From: Emticicia sp. BO119
GTDB taxonomy: Bacteria > Bacteroidota > Bacteroidia > Cytophagales > Spirosomataceae
Assembly: GCF_013912375.1 (NCBI RefSeq)
Contig: NZ_JACETV010000003.1
Location: forward strand, 62,001 to 126,000
Length of the DNA: 64,000 bases
Reading direction: 5' to 3'
A program made the translations under genes and the position numbers. Shown in pieces: positions 8,449 through 17,654 of the stretch. Position 1 is the first letter of the stretch, and the number at the start of each line of letters is the position of its first letter. The notes beneath the pieces are model-generated. The model was not told where the DNA came from. It did not search any database and saw only the letters and a program-made list of their open reading frames with translations.

Positions 8449-10875
8449 ATGATTGGAAGCTACATTAAAACGGCAAAACGGAACTTGTTACGCAACAGAA
8501 TGTTCTCGTTTATCAATATTATTGGTCTCGCCATCAGTATGTCGGTAGGTTTACTATTGATTGCTTTTGTACTTGATATGCGGTCGTACGACAGATTCAA
8601 CAAGAATGGTGACAGAATCTATCGCATCACCAGCGTACTGACAGAAAACCGCAAGCAAAGCAGTAAGTTTGCCACTACTTCAATCAAGACAGGCAAACTG
8701 ATTAAACAGAAGGTAACGGGCATTAATGATGTAACCACTCTACGACAAGGTTTTTCTCAGGATGCGAAAGTCGGAGATAATGTACTTCCGGTAAAGGGCT
8801 TCTGGGCAGACCCTTCAGTATTCAGGATTTTTACATTCCCTATGATAGAAGGCTACCCTGAAACAGCATTAAAGGATCCCTACTCGATTGTACTTACACA
8901 GACTGCCGCCAGAAAACTCTTCGGTAACGATAATGTACTGGGTAGGGTGATCAGATTTGATACCCTTGATTATCAGGTAACTGGTGTTATGAAAGATGTT
9001 CCGTTCTTTTCGCACATTAACTTTGAAGCGTTGGTTTCTCTGTCAACCGCCGAACAGCTTAACAAAAATAACAGAAACTTTGACGAATGGACAAGTATGT
9101 CGTCGAACTATGTATATCTACTACTACCCGAAAGTGCAGACATTACTTCTGTTCAGTCTCAACTGAACGCCCTTGCAAAAGAGGAAAATCTTGCTGAAGA
9201 AAATTTGAAAATCGAGCTTGAGATGTTGCCATTATATAAAACTGTGGTTGGCGAAAACTTCCGGCAGTCGGAAGGAGGTCCAGGCTCTACTGGCCCGCAT
9301 ATGGCTCCGGTGGTGCTTTGGATACTTGGCGGGCTTGCACTGGTAGTGATATTATCTGCGTGTTTCAACTATACCAATCTGTCGATAGCGCGTGCCATGC
9401 GCCGCTTTAAAGAAGTAGGCATACGGAAAGCTATCGGGGCGCAGAAGAGTCAGGTATGGCAGCAGTTTCTGGTAGAGTCAATCATGATTTCGCTGTCGGC
9501 TCTTCTTCTCTCATTTTTTATCTTTCTTCTACTGCGTCCACAACTCATAAACCTTGCACCTGAGATGCAACGCACGGTAAAACTTGCGCTCACACCGACT
9601 ATGGTCATAGCCTTTGTTTTCTTTTCGGTTATAGTAGGTATTATTGCCGGTTTCCTGCCAGCACTGTTCTTTTCCAGAGTCAACGCCATCAATGCACTCA
9701 GAAATGTATCGTCGGTAAAAGGGTTTAAATTCGCAACATTCAGGCGTGTGCTTGTGGTAGTTCAATATACACTTACCTTGATTTTTATTACTACAACTGC
9801 CGTTGGCTATGTGCAGTATAAAAACATACTGGCATTCGACCTCGGATTTAATACAGAAAATATCCTGAACATAGATATGCAGGGTAACAAGCCTGAGGCA
9901 CTTCTGAAGGAACTAAGTGAAATACCAGAAGTAACGGCGTTGTCACGCTCATTAATAATTACGAGCGTTGGAAACGCCTGGGGAGGGTTTATGAAATATA
10001 AAGATTCCCGCGACTCCGCATTAGTAATGACTAACCACGTAGATGAAAACTATCTGGCATTGCATGAGTATAAACTTATTGCAGGAGGGAACTTCAAGGC
10101 AAGACCTACAACTCCTGAAGCCGCCACAGAAATAATTGTTAACCAACAGGTTTTAAAACGATTTAATATTGGTGACAATAACCCTGAGAAGGCAATCGGA
10201 AAGGAGATTACATTCAGCAGCTTCCGTATTCATGGGCGGAAGATGACGATTGTCGGTGTAATAAAAGACTTTCATTATGGCAAGATTGATAACCTTATTG
10301 AGCCGGTTGCATTTATGTTCTGGACACCCGGAGACAGGGCTGTTATTAATGCCAGGATTCAAAGCACCGATCTACCGGCAACTATGGCCAGGATTGAGTC
10401 GGCATGGAAAAAAACAGATCGGGTACACCCATTAGATGCTAAATTCTATGATCAGGAAATAGAAGATGCCTATAGTGAATTTTCTGTCATGATAAAAATC
10501 ATTGGCTTCCTTTCAATTCTGGCTATTTCTATTTCATCAATGGGGCTTTTTGGTATGGTTGCTTTTACTACCGAAACCCGACTGAAAGAAATAGGTATCC
10601 GCAAAGTGATGGGTGCGAGTTCGGGTAGTCTGGTATTCTTGCTGAGTCGTGGGTTTCTGATTATGCTTTCGGTATCGGCACTTATTGCTCTGCCTGTAAC
10701 TTATATTTTCTTCGAAAAATATGTGCTTCGCAATTTTCCTTATCACACACCCGTACATATTTTAGAGCTACTCATTGGCCTGGCAGGTGTATTACTAATT
10801 GCCTTTCTTATGATCGGCTCACAGACAATGAAAGCAGCGGAAACCAATCCGGTGAAAGTTCTGAAAAGTGAGTAA
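8449..10875 (+). CDS. MacB/FtsX-type ABC transporter permease
   Basis: An 808-residue double-unit permease of the kind abundant in Cytophagia. An N-terminal membrane anchor (about residues 20-42) is followed by a MacB-like periplasmic domain (to about 270) and a first FtsX domain (about 283-410) with the SIARAMRRFKEVGIRKAIGA motif. A second periplasmic domain then precedes a second FtsX domain (about 680-805) with TRLKEIGIRKVMGAS. These EIGIRKxxGA motifs are diagnostic. Such permeases work with a separate ATPase in lipid or peptide extrusion or in signalling; no ATPase is encoded nearby. The gene is followed by a good terminator. Confidence 0.9.
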   Translation: MIGSYIKTAKRNLLRNRMFSFINIIGLAISMSVGLLLIAFVLDMRSYDRFNKNGDRIYRITSVLTENRKQSSKFATTSIKTGKLIKQKVTGINDVTTLRQGFSQDAKVGDNVLPVKGFWADPSVFRIFTFPMIEGYPETALKDPYSIVLTQTAARKLFGNDNVLGRVIRFDTLDYQVTGVMKDVPFFSHINFEALVSLSTAEQLNKNNRNFDEWTSMSSNYVYLLLPESADITSVQSQLNALAKEENLAEENLKIELEMLPLYKTVVGENFRQSEGGPGSTGPHMAPVVLWILGGLALVVILSACFNYTNLSIARAMRRFKEVGIRKAIGAQKSQVWQQFLVESIMISLSALLLSFFIFLLLRPQLINLAPEMQRTVKLALTPTMVIAFVFFSVIVGIIAGFLPALFFSRVNAINALRNVSSVKGFKFATFRRVLVVVQYTLTLIFITTTAVGYVQYKNILAFDLGFNTENILNIDMQGNKPEALLKELSEIPEVTALSRSLIITSVGNAWGGFMKYKDSRDSALVMTNHVDENYLALHEYKLIAGGNFKARPTTPEAATEIIVNQQVLKRFNIGDNNPEKAIGKEITFSSFRIHGRKMTIVGVIKDFHYGKIDNLIEPVAFMFWTPGDRAVINARIQSTDLPATMARIESAWKKTDRVHPLDAKFYDQEIEDAYSEFSVMIKIIGFLSILAISISSMGLFGMVAFTTETRLKEIGIRKVMGASSGSLVFLLSRGFLIMLSVSALIALPVTYIFFEKYVLRNFPYHTPVHILELLIGLAGVLLIAFLMIGSQTMKAAETNPVKVLKSE

Positions 10876-10909
10876 AGTTCACCGACTACTTTGCTTTTTA
10901 TTATATAAC

Positions 10910-10945
10910 TGCCTTCTGATTAAATTTAACCGGAAGGCATTTTTT
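10910..10945 (+). terminator. Rho-independent terminator of the ABC permease gene
   Basis: TGCCTTC (10910-10916) pairs with GAAGGCA (10933-10939), followed directly by six T residues. Confidence 0.75.
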
Positions 10946-11057
10946 ATGATTTATAATAGTGATTACGGCTACTGTTAAAAGCAAAAGATTTATTTGCAAC
11001 AATTGTTTGTAAATGGCTGTTAGTAGTCTGAATACTGTCTTTTACTGTATTATTTTG

Positions 11058-11065
11058 TAGATTTG
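11058..11065 (+). promoter_or_regulatory. Putative -7 element for the aldehyde dehydrogenase gene
   Basis: TAGATTTG fits TAnnTTTG and lies 44 bp before the ATG. The same octamer precedes the histidine kinase at 17655. No strong -33 partner is visible. Confidence 0.4.
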
Positions 11066-11109
11066 CCTTGTCAATATTACCCACATTCTATTTGTATCAT
11101 TAAGCACAT

Positions 11110-12474
11110 ATGCAAGTTATAAATCCGGCTACCGAAGAAATTATTACTACGCTCGTTGAAGATAATGCAGAAACGCTTCAGACAAAACTGAAAACGTTGC
11201 AAAAAGGGCAGAAATCATGGGCAAGAACTCCTTTGAAAAAGCGTATTGGCATCATTGCCCGGTTTTCAGAATTAATTGCTGAAAATATAGAAGAATTAGC
11301 AGCTACACTTACCTCTGAAATGGGTAAGCCTTTACAACAGGCGCGCAATGAGGTAAACGGTGCCAGAGCCAGAATCAGATATTTTGTAGAAAACTCACAG
11401 AAATACCTGAAAGATGAAGTAGTAACCCGTCAGGATAATCTGACCGAACGGATCTCTTATGAGCCTTTAGGAGTTATATGTAATATTTCCGCCTGGAACT
11501 ACCCTTTCCTGGTTGGTGTCAATGTTTTTATTCCGGCTTTAATCGGTGGGAATGCGGTTTTTTATAAACCTTCCGAGTTTTCTACTCTGACTGGACAAAA
11601 GATTGAAAAATATCTTAAAATAGCAGGAATACCGGAAGATGTTTTTCAAGTAGCCATTGGTGCCCGAGAAGTAGGTGAGTTATTGTTGGAAATGCCCTTA
11701 GATGGCTATTTTTTCACAGGTTCGTATCGTACCGGGCAATTTATTTATGAAAAAGTAGCCCATAAAATGGTGCCTTGCCAACTTGAATTAGGAGGCAAAG
11801 ACCCATTGTATGTAGCTGATGATGTAGCTGATATTCAGGCGGTAGCTGCCGGAACAGCCGATGGAGCTTTTTATAATAACGGCCAGAGCTGCTGTGCTGT
11901 TGAGCGGATTTATGTGCACGAAAAGGTTTACGACCAGTATGTAGAAGAATTTGTAAAAGAGGTAAATGGCTATAAAATTGGCGAGCCGAAAGAAGAAGGC
12001 GTTTATATCGGGGCATTGAGCCGTCAATCCCAACTGGAGTTTTTAGAAAATCAGGTGCAGGATGCTTTGAAAAAAGGCGCAAAACTTTTGATTGGTGGTA
12101 AAAGTATTGCCGGACAAGGTTATTTCTTTGAGCCAACAGTATTGGTAGGCGTGAATCATCAAATGAGTGTAATGAAAGATGAATCTTTCGGGCCTATCAT
12201 CGGTATCATGAAAGTAAAAGACGATAAAGAAGCTACCAAACTCATGCAGGATACGGAGTATGGGCTGACAGCAGCTGTATATACCGCAGACAAAAAACGC
12301 GCGGAAAAAATATTAAAACAGGTAAATGCCGGAACAGGCTACTGGAACTGCTGCGACCGTGTATCTGCTCCCCTACCCTGGAGCGGCCGTAAAAACTCCG
12401 GCTTTGGTGCAACGTTGTCTCATGCCGGGATAAGAGCCTTTGTTAAGCCTAAGGCCTGGCATTTGAGGGGGTGA
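11110..12474 (+). CDS. NAD(P)-dependent aldehyde dehydrogenase family protein
   Basis: A 454-residue ALDH superfamily enzyme that oxidises an aldehyde to the acid. The general base is in LELGGKDPLYV (about residue 228) and the nucleophilic Cys is in FYNNGQSCCAVERI (about residue 262). Also present are the cofactor-binding segment (FFTGSYRTGQ) and the late SFGPIIGI motif. The length is at the short end, and the sequence resembles succinate-semialdehyde/short-chain dehydrogenases of the GabD/Sad type, but the substrate cannot be assigned. It converges with the Uma2 gene with no spacer: its TGA ends one base before the other gene's stop codon. Confidence 0.9.
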   Translation: MQVINPATEEIITTLVEDNAETLQTKLKTLQKGQKSWARTPLKKRIGIIARFSELIAENIEELAATLTSEMGKPLQQARNEVNGARARIRYFVENSQKYLKDEVVTRQDNLTERISYEPLGVICNISAWNYPFLVGVNVFIPALIGGNAVFYKPSEFSTLTGQKIEKYLKIAGIPEDVFQVAIGAREVGELLLEMPLDGYFFTGSYRTGQFIYEKVAHKMVPCQLELGGKDPLYVADDVADIQAVAAGTADGAFYNNGQSCCAVERIYVHEKVYDQYVEEFVKEVNGYKIGEPKEEGVYIGALSRQSQLEFLENQVQDALKKGAKLLIGGKSIAGQGYFFEPTVLVGVNHQMSVMKDESFGPIIGIMKVKDDKEATKLMQDTEYGLTAAVYTADKKRAEKILKQVNAGTGYWNCCDRVSAPLPWSGRKNSGFGATLSHAGIRAFVKPKAWHLRG

Positions 12475-13101
12475 TTATTCCTCAACAGGAGGTATTTGAA
12501 AGCCTTTTTCAGCAAGAATCTGTTCAATAGAAAAGGAAATATTTTCAAATACCTCCATTTTTGTTTGCCAGTTGATGATACTCCAGGTTGGGTTCTCTTT
12601 TTCGGCTACAATCACTTGCCGTTGGGAAGTAAGAATCCAGAATACTTTTTCTACACCAAATTCCAGTAGTTTTTTGGTTTTGCGTTGGATATAATCATAA
12701 TCTTTCCCTTTTTCCAAATCAATCTTTACGTCCACCTCTAAAACTACCTTAGGCGCAATATCCAGATATTTGGTTGAGAATATATTCCCGATTTCATTAA
12801 TATCTACAATGGCAATATCGGTAGAAAGATTATTCTTCTTAGATAAATTAACACCTGATTCGCCTGTCAGCGCATACCAGTTTTTAGGAAGCAAGCCATT
12901 CACATAAGTACCTATGAAACTCACAATAAATGCCTGAAATACACTTGCGCCAATAATGTCATCAATTGTCTTTGTACCAGCTAAAACATCTTTATAACCC
13001 TTGCGATAATACTTTTTACCATCGATTTCGTCGCGCACAAGTATAGCAGGTATCTTCATACCGCTCGCTTTACTCCTCGTTTTTTCGGAAATCTCAACCA
13101 T
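12475..13101 (-). CDS. Uma2 family (DUF820) putative PD-(D/E)XK nuclease
   Basis: A 208-residue protein with the Uma2 fold. The core motif LEVDVKIDLEKGKDYDYIQR (about residues 121-140) provides the acidic and Lys residues of a PD-(D/E)XK-like site, followed by the usual KKLLEFGVEKVFWI segment. Uma2 proteins are widespread, especially in Cyanobacteria and Bacteroidota, and their biological role is unproven. The gene follows dtd on the same strand with a 38-bp gap, so it may be the last gene of the rsmA-mgtE-dtd transcript. Its 3' end abuts the convergent aldehyde dehydrogenase gene. Confidence 0.8.
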   Translation of the reverse strand: MVEISEKTRSKASGMKIPAILVRDEIDGKKYYRKGYKDVLAGTKTIDDIIGASVFQAFIVSFIGTYVNGLLPKNWYALTGESGVNLSKKNNLSTDIAIVDINEIGNIFSTKYLDIAPKVVLEVDVKIDLEKGKDYDYIQRKTKKLLEFGVEKVFWILTSQRQVIVAEKENPTWSIINWQTKMEVFENISFSIEQILAEKGFQIPPVEE

Positions 13102-13139
13102 TATCGTTCTTAATTATTATCAAATTTAACGAATTCTAT

Positions 13140-13592
13140 TCAAATCCTATTCTTCGTATCAATAATTATCGTCACAGGGCCATCGTTTAATAGTGCTACT
13201 TTCATATCAGCCCCAAACTCTCCGGTTTCAATGGGTTTACCAGAGTCCTGAGTTAATTGAGCAATCATTTTTTCGTAGAGTGGGATAGCTACCTCCGGGC
13301 GTGCCGCTTCAATGAATGAAGGTCTGTTGCCTTTTTTTGTGCTGGCATGCAAGGTAAACTGGCTAATCAATAAAATTTTACCGTCAACGGCAGAAATATC
13401 CAGATTCATCTTTCCTTCTGTGTCACCGAATACGCGCAGTCCTACAATTTTCTTTGAAAGCCATTCTATATCTTCCATTGTATCGGTATGTGTAATACCC
13501 AACAATATCAGAAAACCTGTGCCTATTTGTCCTTTTACGATATTGTCAATAGTAACTGATGCCTGACTTACACGTTGTATAACTGCAATCAT
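13140..13592 (-). CDS. dtd: D-aminoacyl-tRNA deacylase
   Basis: A 150-residue cytoplasmic proofreading enzyme that hydrolyses D-amino acids (and glycine mischarged on tRNA-Ala) from tRNA. Both family signatures are seen: LISQFTLHAST (about residues 75-85, SQFT motif) and NDGPVTIIID near the C terminus (cross-subunit GP motif). The N terminus MIAVIQRVSQASVTI is typical and confirms the ATG. The start lies 5 bp after the mgtE stop, which indicates translation from the same mRNA. Confidence 0.95.
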   Translation of the reverse strand: MIAVIQRVSQASVTIDNIVKGQIGTGFLILLGITHTDTMEDIEWLSKKIVGLRVFGDTEGKMNLDISAVDGKILLISQFTLHASTKKGNRPSFIEAARPEVAIPLYEKMIAQLTQDSGKPIETGEFGADMKVALLNDGPVTIIIDTKNRI

Positions 13593-13597
13593 AATAT

Positions 13598-14953
13598 TTA
13601 GAGATGTAGCAATAAATCTGCGATAATTAAATAAGTACCAATACCGATAATATCATTGGCAGTAGTAATAAAAGGCCCTGAAGCAATGGCAGGGTTTACT
13701 CCTATTCTATCTAAGAGCAGAGGTGTAACCGTGCCCATAAAAGAGGCTAATACTACCACTGATAATAAAGAGAAGCAAACCACTAAAAAGAGGTCTGGCT
13801 CACCTATCAGGTAAATATAAGCCCCAGCCAATGCGCCAATCACCAGGCCATTTACAAGGGCAACTAAAATGATTTTCAGCAGCCGTTGCCATAAACTGGT
13901 GGTAATACCTGTTTTCTCGGCAAGGCTCTGTACAATGAGAGAAGAGGTCTGGATACCTACATTACCTCCAGTAGAACCCATAATCGGAATAAAAGCAGCT
14001 AAGGCAGCCACTTTCTGAAATTCGGCTTCAAAACTTTTGATAACCGTGGCCGCTAAAAGACTTCCGGCCACCCCTACTACCAACCAGGGTAAACGAGCTT
14101 TAGCGAGGTGCCATACAGTATCATCTTCTTCGGCTTCACCTGTAATACCGGCCATTACCTGAATATCTTCTTCGGCTTTATCGGTAACAAAGTCAAGTAC
14201 GTCATCAATTGTAATCCTACCCAGTAACCTCCCTAAGGTATTTACTACCGGAATTGCCTCCAGGTCATACTTCTGCATCCTGTCGGCTACTTCTTCGGCG
14301 GGGTCTGTAGTTTCTACAAATACAATATCTCCGTCTAAAATATTTTCAATTCTGGTGTTTTTCCGAGCCAGTACAATCTGCTTCAGCGATACAATCCCAT
14401 GTAATTTCTGGTCGTCATCTACTACATAAATTGCATATACTTTTTCAACATCTTCGGCCTGCCGTCTGATTTCCTCCACACACTCACTTACTGTCCAGTT
14501 TGTGTTTACCTTTACTAATTCTTTCTGCATCAACCCTCCGGCAATATCCTTGGGATAATACATCAGGTCTATAATAAAGCGTGCCTGCTCACGGTCATCC
14601 AATAAAGCAATTACTTTCTCACGCACCTCTATCGATTGCTCGTTCAATAAGTCTGCTGCATCATCCGAATCAAAAAGGTTTACATATCTGGCAATTTCCT
14701 CAACCGTAAACTGTTCTTTAATAAAAGTCTTACGTGCATCTGGTTCAATATGTGAAAGTATTTCTGCACCTACCGCTATGTCAACCACATTCAACAGGTA
14801 ATGTCCCTGCGTTGCATCAAGCTCGAGCAGGATTCCGGCAATATCAGCCGGATATAAATCTTCCATTTCGGCTTTCAGCAGTTTTTCGTCTTTCTGCTCA
14901 ATAGCCTCCTCCAGTTTTTCTATGTACTCCTTGGTTAGCTCAAAAGTAGTCAT
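13598..14953 (-). CDS. mgtE: Magnesium transporter MgtE
   Basis: A 451-residue Mg2+ channel/transporter with the full MgtE architecture. It has an N-terminal superhelical MgtE_N domain (about residues 20-130), two CBS domains (about 135-260) that sense cytosolic Mg2+, and a C-terminal five-helix membrane domain (about 280-450) with the conserved pore segment FIPIMGSTGGNVGIQTS and FITTANDIIGIGTYL. It lies between rsmA (9-bp gap upstream) and dtd (5-bp gap downstream), so the three genes form an operon. No Mg2+ riboswitch is apparent, since the gene is internal. Confidence 0.95.
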   Translation of the reverse strand: MTTFELTKEYIEKLEEAIEQKDEKLLKAEMEDLYPADIAGILLELDATQGHYLLNVVDIAVGAEILSHIEPDARKTFIKEQFTVEEIARYVNLFDSDDAADLLNEQSIEVREKVIALLDDREQARFIIDLMYYPKDIAGGLMQKELVKVNTNWTVSECVEEIRRQAEDVEKVYAIYVVDDDQKLHGIVSLKQIVLARKNTRIENILDGDIVFVETTDPAEEVADRMQKYDLEAIPVVNTLGRLLGRITIDDVLDFVTDKAEEDIQVMAGITGEAEEDDTVWHLAKARLPWLVVGVAGSLLAATVIKSFEAEFQKVAALAAFIPIMGSTGGNVGIQTSSLIVQSLAEKTGITTSLWQRLLKIILVALVNGLVIGALAGAYIYLIGEPDLFLVVCFSLLSVVVLASFMGTVTPLLLDRIGVNPAIASGPFITTANDIIGIGTYLIIADLLLHL

Positions 14954-14962
14954 GTCTACTCA

Positions 14963-15742
14963 TTAGTTTTCAGTAAATGCCTTTGTTAGTAGTACAAACT
15001 CTGCCACGCCTAATTGTTCAGCTCGTTTATTCAGTAATTCATGTTCAAAATTCAGTCCAATAGGTTTTAAAGCATTCCGCAGGGTTTTACGTCGTTGGTT
15101 AAAACCTGCTTTTACAACCTGAAAAAACTTTCTCTCGTCGCACTCCAGTTTATCAACCCCATTTCTTCGTAGACTAATCACGCCGGAGTCAACCTTGGGT
15201 GGAGGATTAAATGCCCCGGGTAATACAGTAAATTCATACTTAATCTCATAAAATGCCTGTAAAAGCACACTCAGAATGCCATAATCTTTATTACCGGGTG
15301 GAGAGGCAATGCGTTTGGCTACTTCTTTCTGCAACATACAAACTACTTCTACAACGGTATCTTTATGTTCCAATACTTTAAAGAATATCTGCGAGGAAAT
15401 ATTATAAGGGAAATTGCCGATAATAGCTATGGGTTCGGTGCTATCAAAACCTTTCAGGTTGGTTAAATCCATTTTCAGAAAGTCTTCCGAAAAAATACGG
15501 TCTCCTAAATCAGAAAAATTTTTGTTGAGATATTCTACTGACTCTGTATCTATTTCAACCACAGAAGTCTGGTAATCAGTCTTTTTCAATAAAAACTGTG
15601 TCAGTACACCCATACCGGGACCTATCTCCAGAACTTTCGTATAATTTTGATGGCGTGAAAGCAAATTCACAATCCGTTCGGCGGCATTCAGGTCTTTAAG
15701 AAAATGCTGCCCGAGGTGTTTTTTAGGTTTGACTTTTTGCAT
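14963..15742 (-). CDS. rsmA: 16S rRNA (A1518/A1519-N6)-dimethyltransferase
   Basis: A 259-residue KsgA/RsmA methyltransferase that dimethylates two adenines in helix 45 of 16S rRNA late in 30S assembly. Visible motifs are KKHLGQHFLKD at the N terminus, EIGPGMGVLT (SAM motif I, about residues 40-49), IGNFPYNISS (catalytic NxPY motif IV, about residue 109) and the C-terminal RRKTLRNALK helix. I placed the start at the ATG at 15742; a TTG two codons upstream is also in frame. It is the first gene of the rsmA-mgtE-dtd cluster and is divergent from the OmpA-like gene. Confidence 0.95.
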   Translation of the reverse strand: MQKVKPKKHLGQHFLKDLNAAERIVNLLSRHQNYTKVLEIGPGMGVLTQFLLKKTDYQTSVVEIDTESVEYLNKNFSDLGDRIFSEDFLKMDLTNLKGFDSTEPIAIIGNFPYNISSQIFFKVLEHKDTVVEVVCMLQKEVAKRIASPPGNKDYGILSVLLQAFYEIKYEFTVLPGAFNPPPKVDSGVISLRRNGVDKLECDERKFFQVVKAGFNQRRKTLRNALKPIGLNFEHELLNKRAEQLGVAEFVLLTKAFTEN

Positions 15743-15915
15743 GCCCAAAATTAGTTCTTTCTGCCAAGAATGATATTGAATTGATGGAATTTTGTTGATT
15801 ATCCTCTACATTTTGTCTATGCTTTTGCACTTTTTAGCCCCTACTTTATAAAAACATGATGTTTGGAACAGCTTTTTAAACATATTAATAAATTATTACC
15901 AAAAATATTAAAACC

Positions 15916-16593
15916 ATGCAACGTAATATTGTTTCAAAATCGCTTGTTTTAGCCGCCTCATTATTAGCAGTCGGTTATACAAATATGAGTTGTCGGTCAA
16001 CAGGTGGAATGTCAGGAAGAGATATATCGACCAATGACAATCAGACAACGATGATTACCCCACCACATGACGAGCAGGCGGCTATTTCGACTGTATCTTT
16101 AGGTGGAACTTCAGGAGAAGAAATTAAAAGAATGATGGCCGGATATGTTCCGGCATTGAATGAAAACCTCGGCGATATTGCGATGGTTGAGACCTATGAT
16201 GAAGGGCTGATTGTGACCATGAACAAAGGTAATATATTCAATGTTGATTCATACATGATTAATGAAGAAGCAAAAGGAGACCTGTTAAGAGTGGCTTACT
16301 CTTTAAAACAAATGCCAAATACTTTTGTGGTAGTAAATGGCCACACAGATGCTACCGGCAGCAAAGAATACAATGAAAACTTATCAAAAAAAAGAGCGAT
16401 TCAGGTGGCAAATTATCTGAAAGGTGCGGGTATTGAAGAAAAAAGACTTTTAGTTGACGGATATGGGGAGAAGATACCGAAGTATTCGAATAAGAGCTAT
16501 ACCGGCCGGAATAAAAACCGTAGAGTTGACTTTATTATTGTAGCTGATAACAACATTCGTGAAAATGTAATCAATACAGGTTCGATAAGATAA
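15916..16593 (+). CDS. OmpA family peptidoglycan-associated envelope protein
   Basis: A 225-residue protein with an N-terminal export signal. Cys26 follows the hydrophobic core, but the preceding Asn-Met-Ser is not a standard lipobox, so lipidation is uncertain. Residues 100-215 form an OmpA C-terminal domain: VVVNGHTDATGSKEYNENLS then KRAIQVANYL are the peptidoglycan-binding signature, and NRRVDFII closes the domain. It should tether the outer membrane to the cell wall. A hairpin terminator follows directly. No companion Pal/Tol genes are adjacent. Confidence 0.9.
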   Translation: MQRNIVSKSLVLAASLLAVGYTNMSCRSTGGMSGRDISTNDNQTTMITPPHDEQAAISTVSLGGTSGEEIKRMMAGYVPALNENLGDIAMVETYDEGLIVTMNKGNIFNVDSYMINEEAKGDLLRVAYSLKQMPNTFVVVNGHTDATGSKEYNENLSKKRAIQVANYLKGAGIEEKRLLVDGYGEKIPKYSNKSYTGRNKNRRVDFIIVADNNIRENVINTGSIR

Positions 16594-16618
16594 TATATTA
16601 CTATCTTACCAAAACCTT

Positions 16619-16654
16619 AATCGGGGTAGCTGTTTAGTTGCTCCGATTTTTTTG
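16619..16654 (+). terminator. Rho-independent terminator of the OmpA-like gene
   Basis: AATCGG (16619-16624) pairs with CCGATT (16643-16648) with further G-U and A-U pairs inside (GGTAGC with GTTGCT), followed by a T7 tract. Confidence 0.7.
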
Positions 16655-16696
16655 TTTTATGTTTTTTATGATACTTTTGGTTTAAAAACCAGATAC

Positions 16697-17569
16697 ATGA
16701 AACGAATCCTTACCTTTTTATACCTCCTGCTCCCCTTTATAAGTGTTGCCCAGGGAGGCACTGAAATCTATCTGTTTGATTTAAAATTCAGCAATAACCA
16801 GTTCAGTTTATCCAATCCTGTTAATATTACTATGCACAAAGGCTATGATAGCCAGCCTTTTTTTCATCCACAGTATCCTATCGTTTATTACGCTTCGGCC
16901 AATGATAGTGGTAGAACAGACATTAAAGCCTATGATTACTCCAAATATTTTACCAGACAAATTACGAATACATCTGAAAGAGAATACTCCCCTACTGTCA
17001 CACCTGACGGTTATAATTTATCCTGCATCATTCAACGGGATAACGGCCAGCAGGATTTAGGGCAATACATGATTACCGGAGGAAACTCTCCTGCCAAAGT
17101 ATTAATAGATAATCTGAAAGTGGGTTATCATACCTGGATTGATGCCAATAGTCTGCTTCTGTTTGTATTGGCTGACTCTACCAATAATCTACATGAGTAT
17201 AACCTTGCTACCAGCGAAACCACGATTATAGCCCGAAAGCCCGGGCGTTCGCTTCACAAAATCCCTAACCAGCAAGCATTTAGTTTTATTGATAAATCTT
17301 CTGCTGACCAATGGGTAATCAAACAATTTGACCCTGCTACCAAAGCTATAAGCCCAATCATAAATACATTTGGCAAATCAGAAGATATATGCTGGACGAC
17401 CAATGGCTATATTCTGACGAGCGATGGTGAAAAACTATATGCTTGCAAACCTCAATCAGGCAAAGCATGGCAACAGGTTGATACTAAAGATTTGCCTATG
17501 CTCAAAAAAATCACCCGCATGGCTGTGAATAAGGAGACTAACCGGTTGGCGGTGGTGGTGAGTGAGTAA
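16697..17569 (+). CDS. Secreted TolB-like beta-propeller protein
   Basis: A 290-residue protein beginning at the ATG at 16697; an upstream in-frame TTG would place 15 polar residues before the signal peptide and is rejected. The signal peptide is MKRILTFLYLLLPFISVAQG. The mature part repeats the TolB/WD40-type blade pattern: a Tyr-x-Ala-Ser or similar strand, then SGRTDIKAYD, then 'SPTVTPDGYNLSCI', spaced about 45 residues apart, suggesting six blades. Related proteins act in the periplasm as scaffolds. No enzyme residues are visible. The gene is followed after 85 bp by the large histidine kinase. Confidence 0.75.
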   Translation: MKRILTFLYLLLPFISVAQGGTEIYLFDLKFSNNQFSLSNPVNITMHKGYDSQPFFHPQYPIVYYASANDSGRTDIKAYDYSKYFTRQITNTSEREYSPTVTPDGYNLSCIIQRDNGQQDLGQYMITGGNSPAKVLIDNLKVGYHTWIDANSLLLFVLADSTNNLHEYNLATSETTIIARKPGRSLHKIPNQQAFSFIDKSSADQWVIKQFDPATKAISPIINTFGKSEDICWTTNGYILTSDGEKLYACKPQSGKAWQQVDTKDLPMLKKITRMAVNKETNRLAVVVSE

Positions 17570-17621
17570 AATTGTATAAGCCCTCTATATAATTAACATT
17601 TAAAATCTTCATCTTTCTTCG

Positions 17622-17629
17622 TAGATTTG
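17622..17629 (+). promoter_or_regulatory. Putative -7 element for the hybrid histidine kinase gene
   Basis: TAGATTTG, identical to the octamer before the aldehyde dehydrogenase gene, 25 bp before the ATG at 17655. Confidence 0.4.
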
Positions 17630-17654
17630 GCTCTGTTAAAATACTACCCAAACG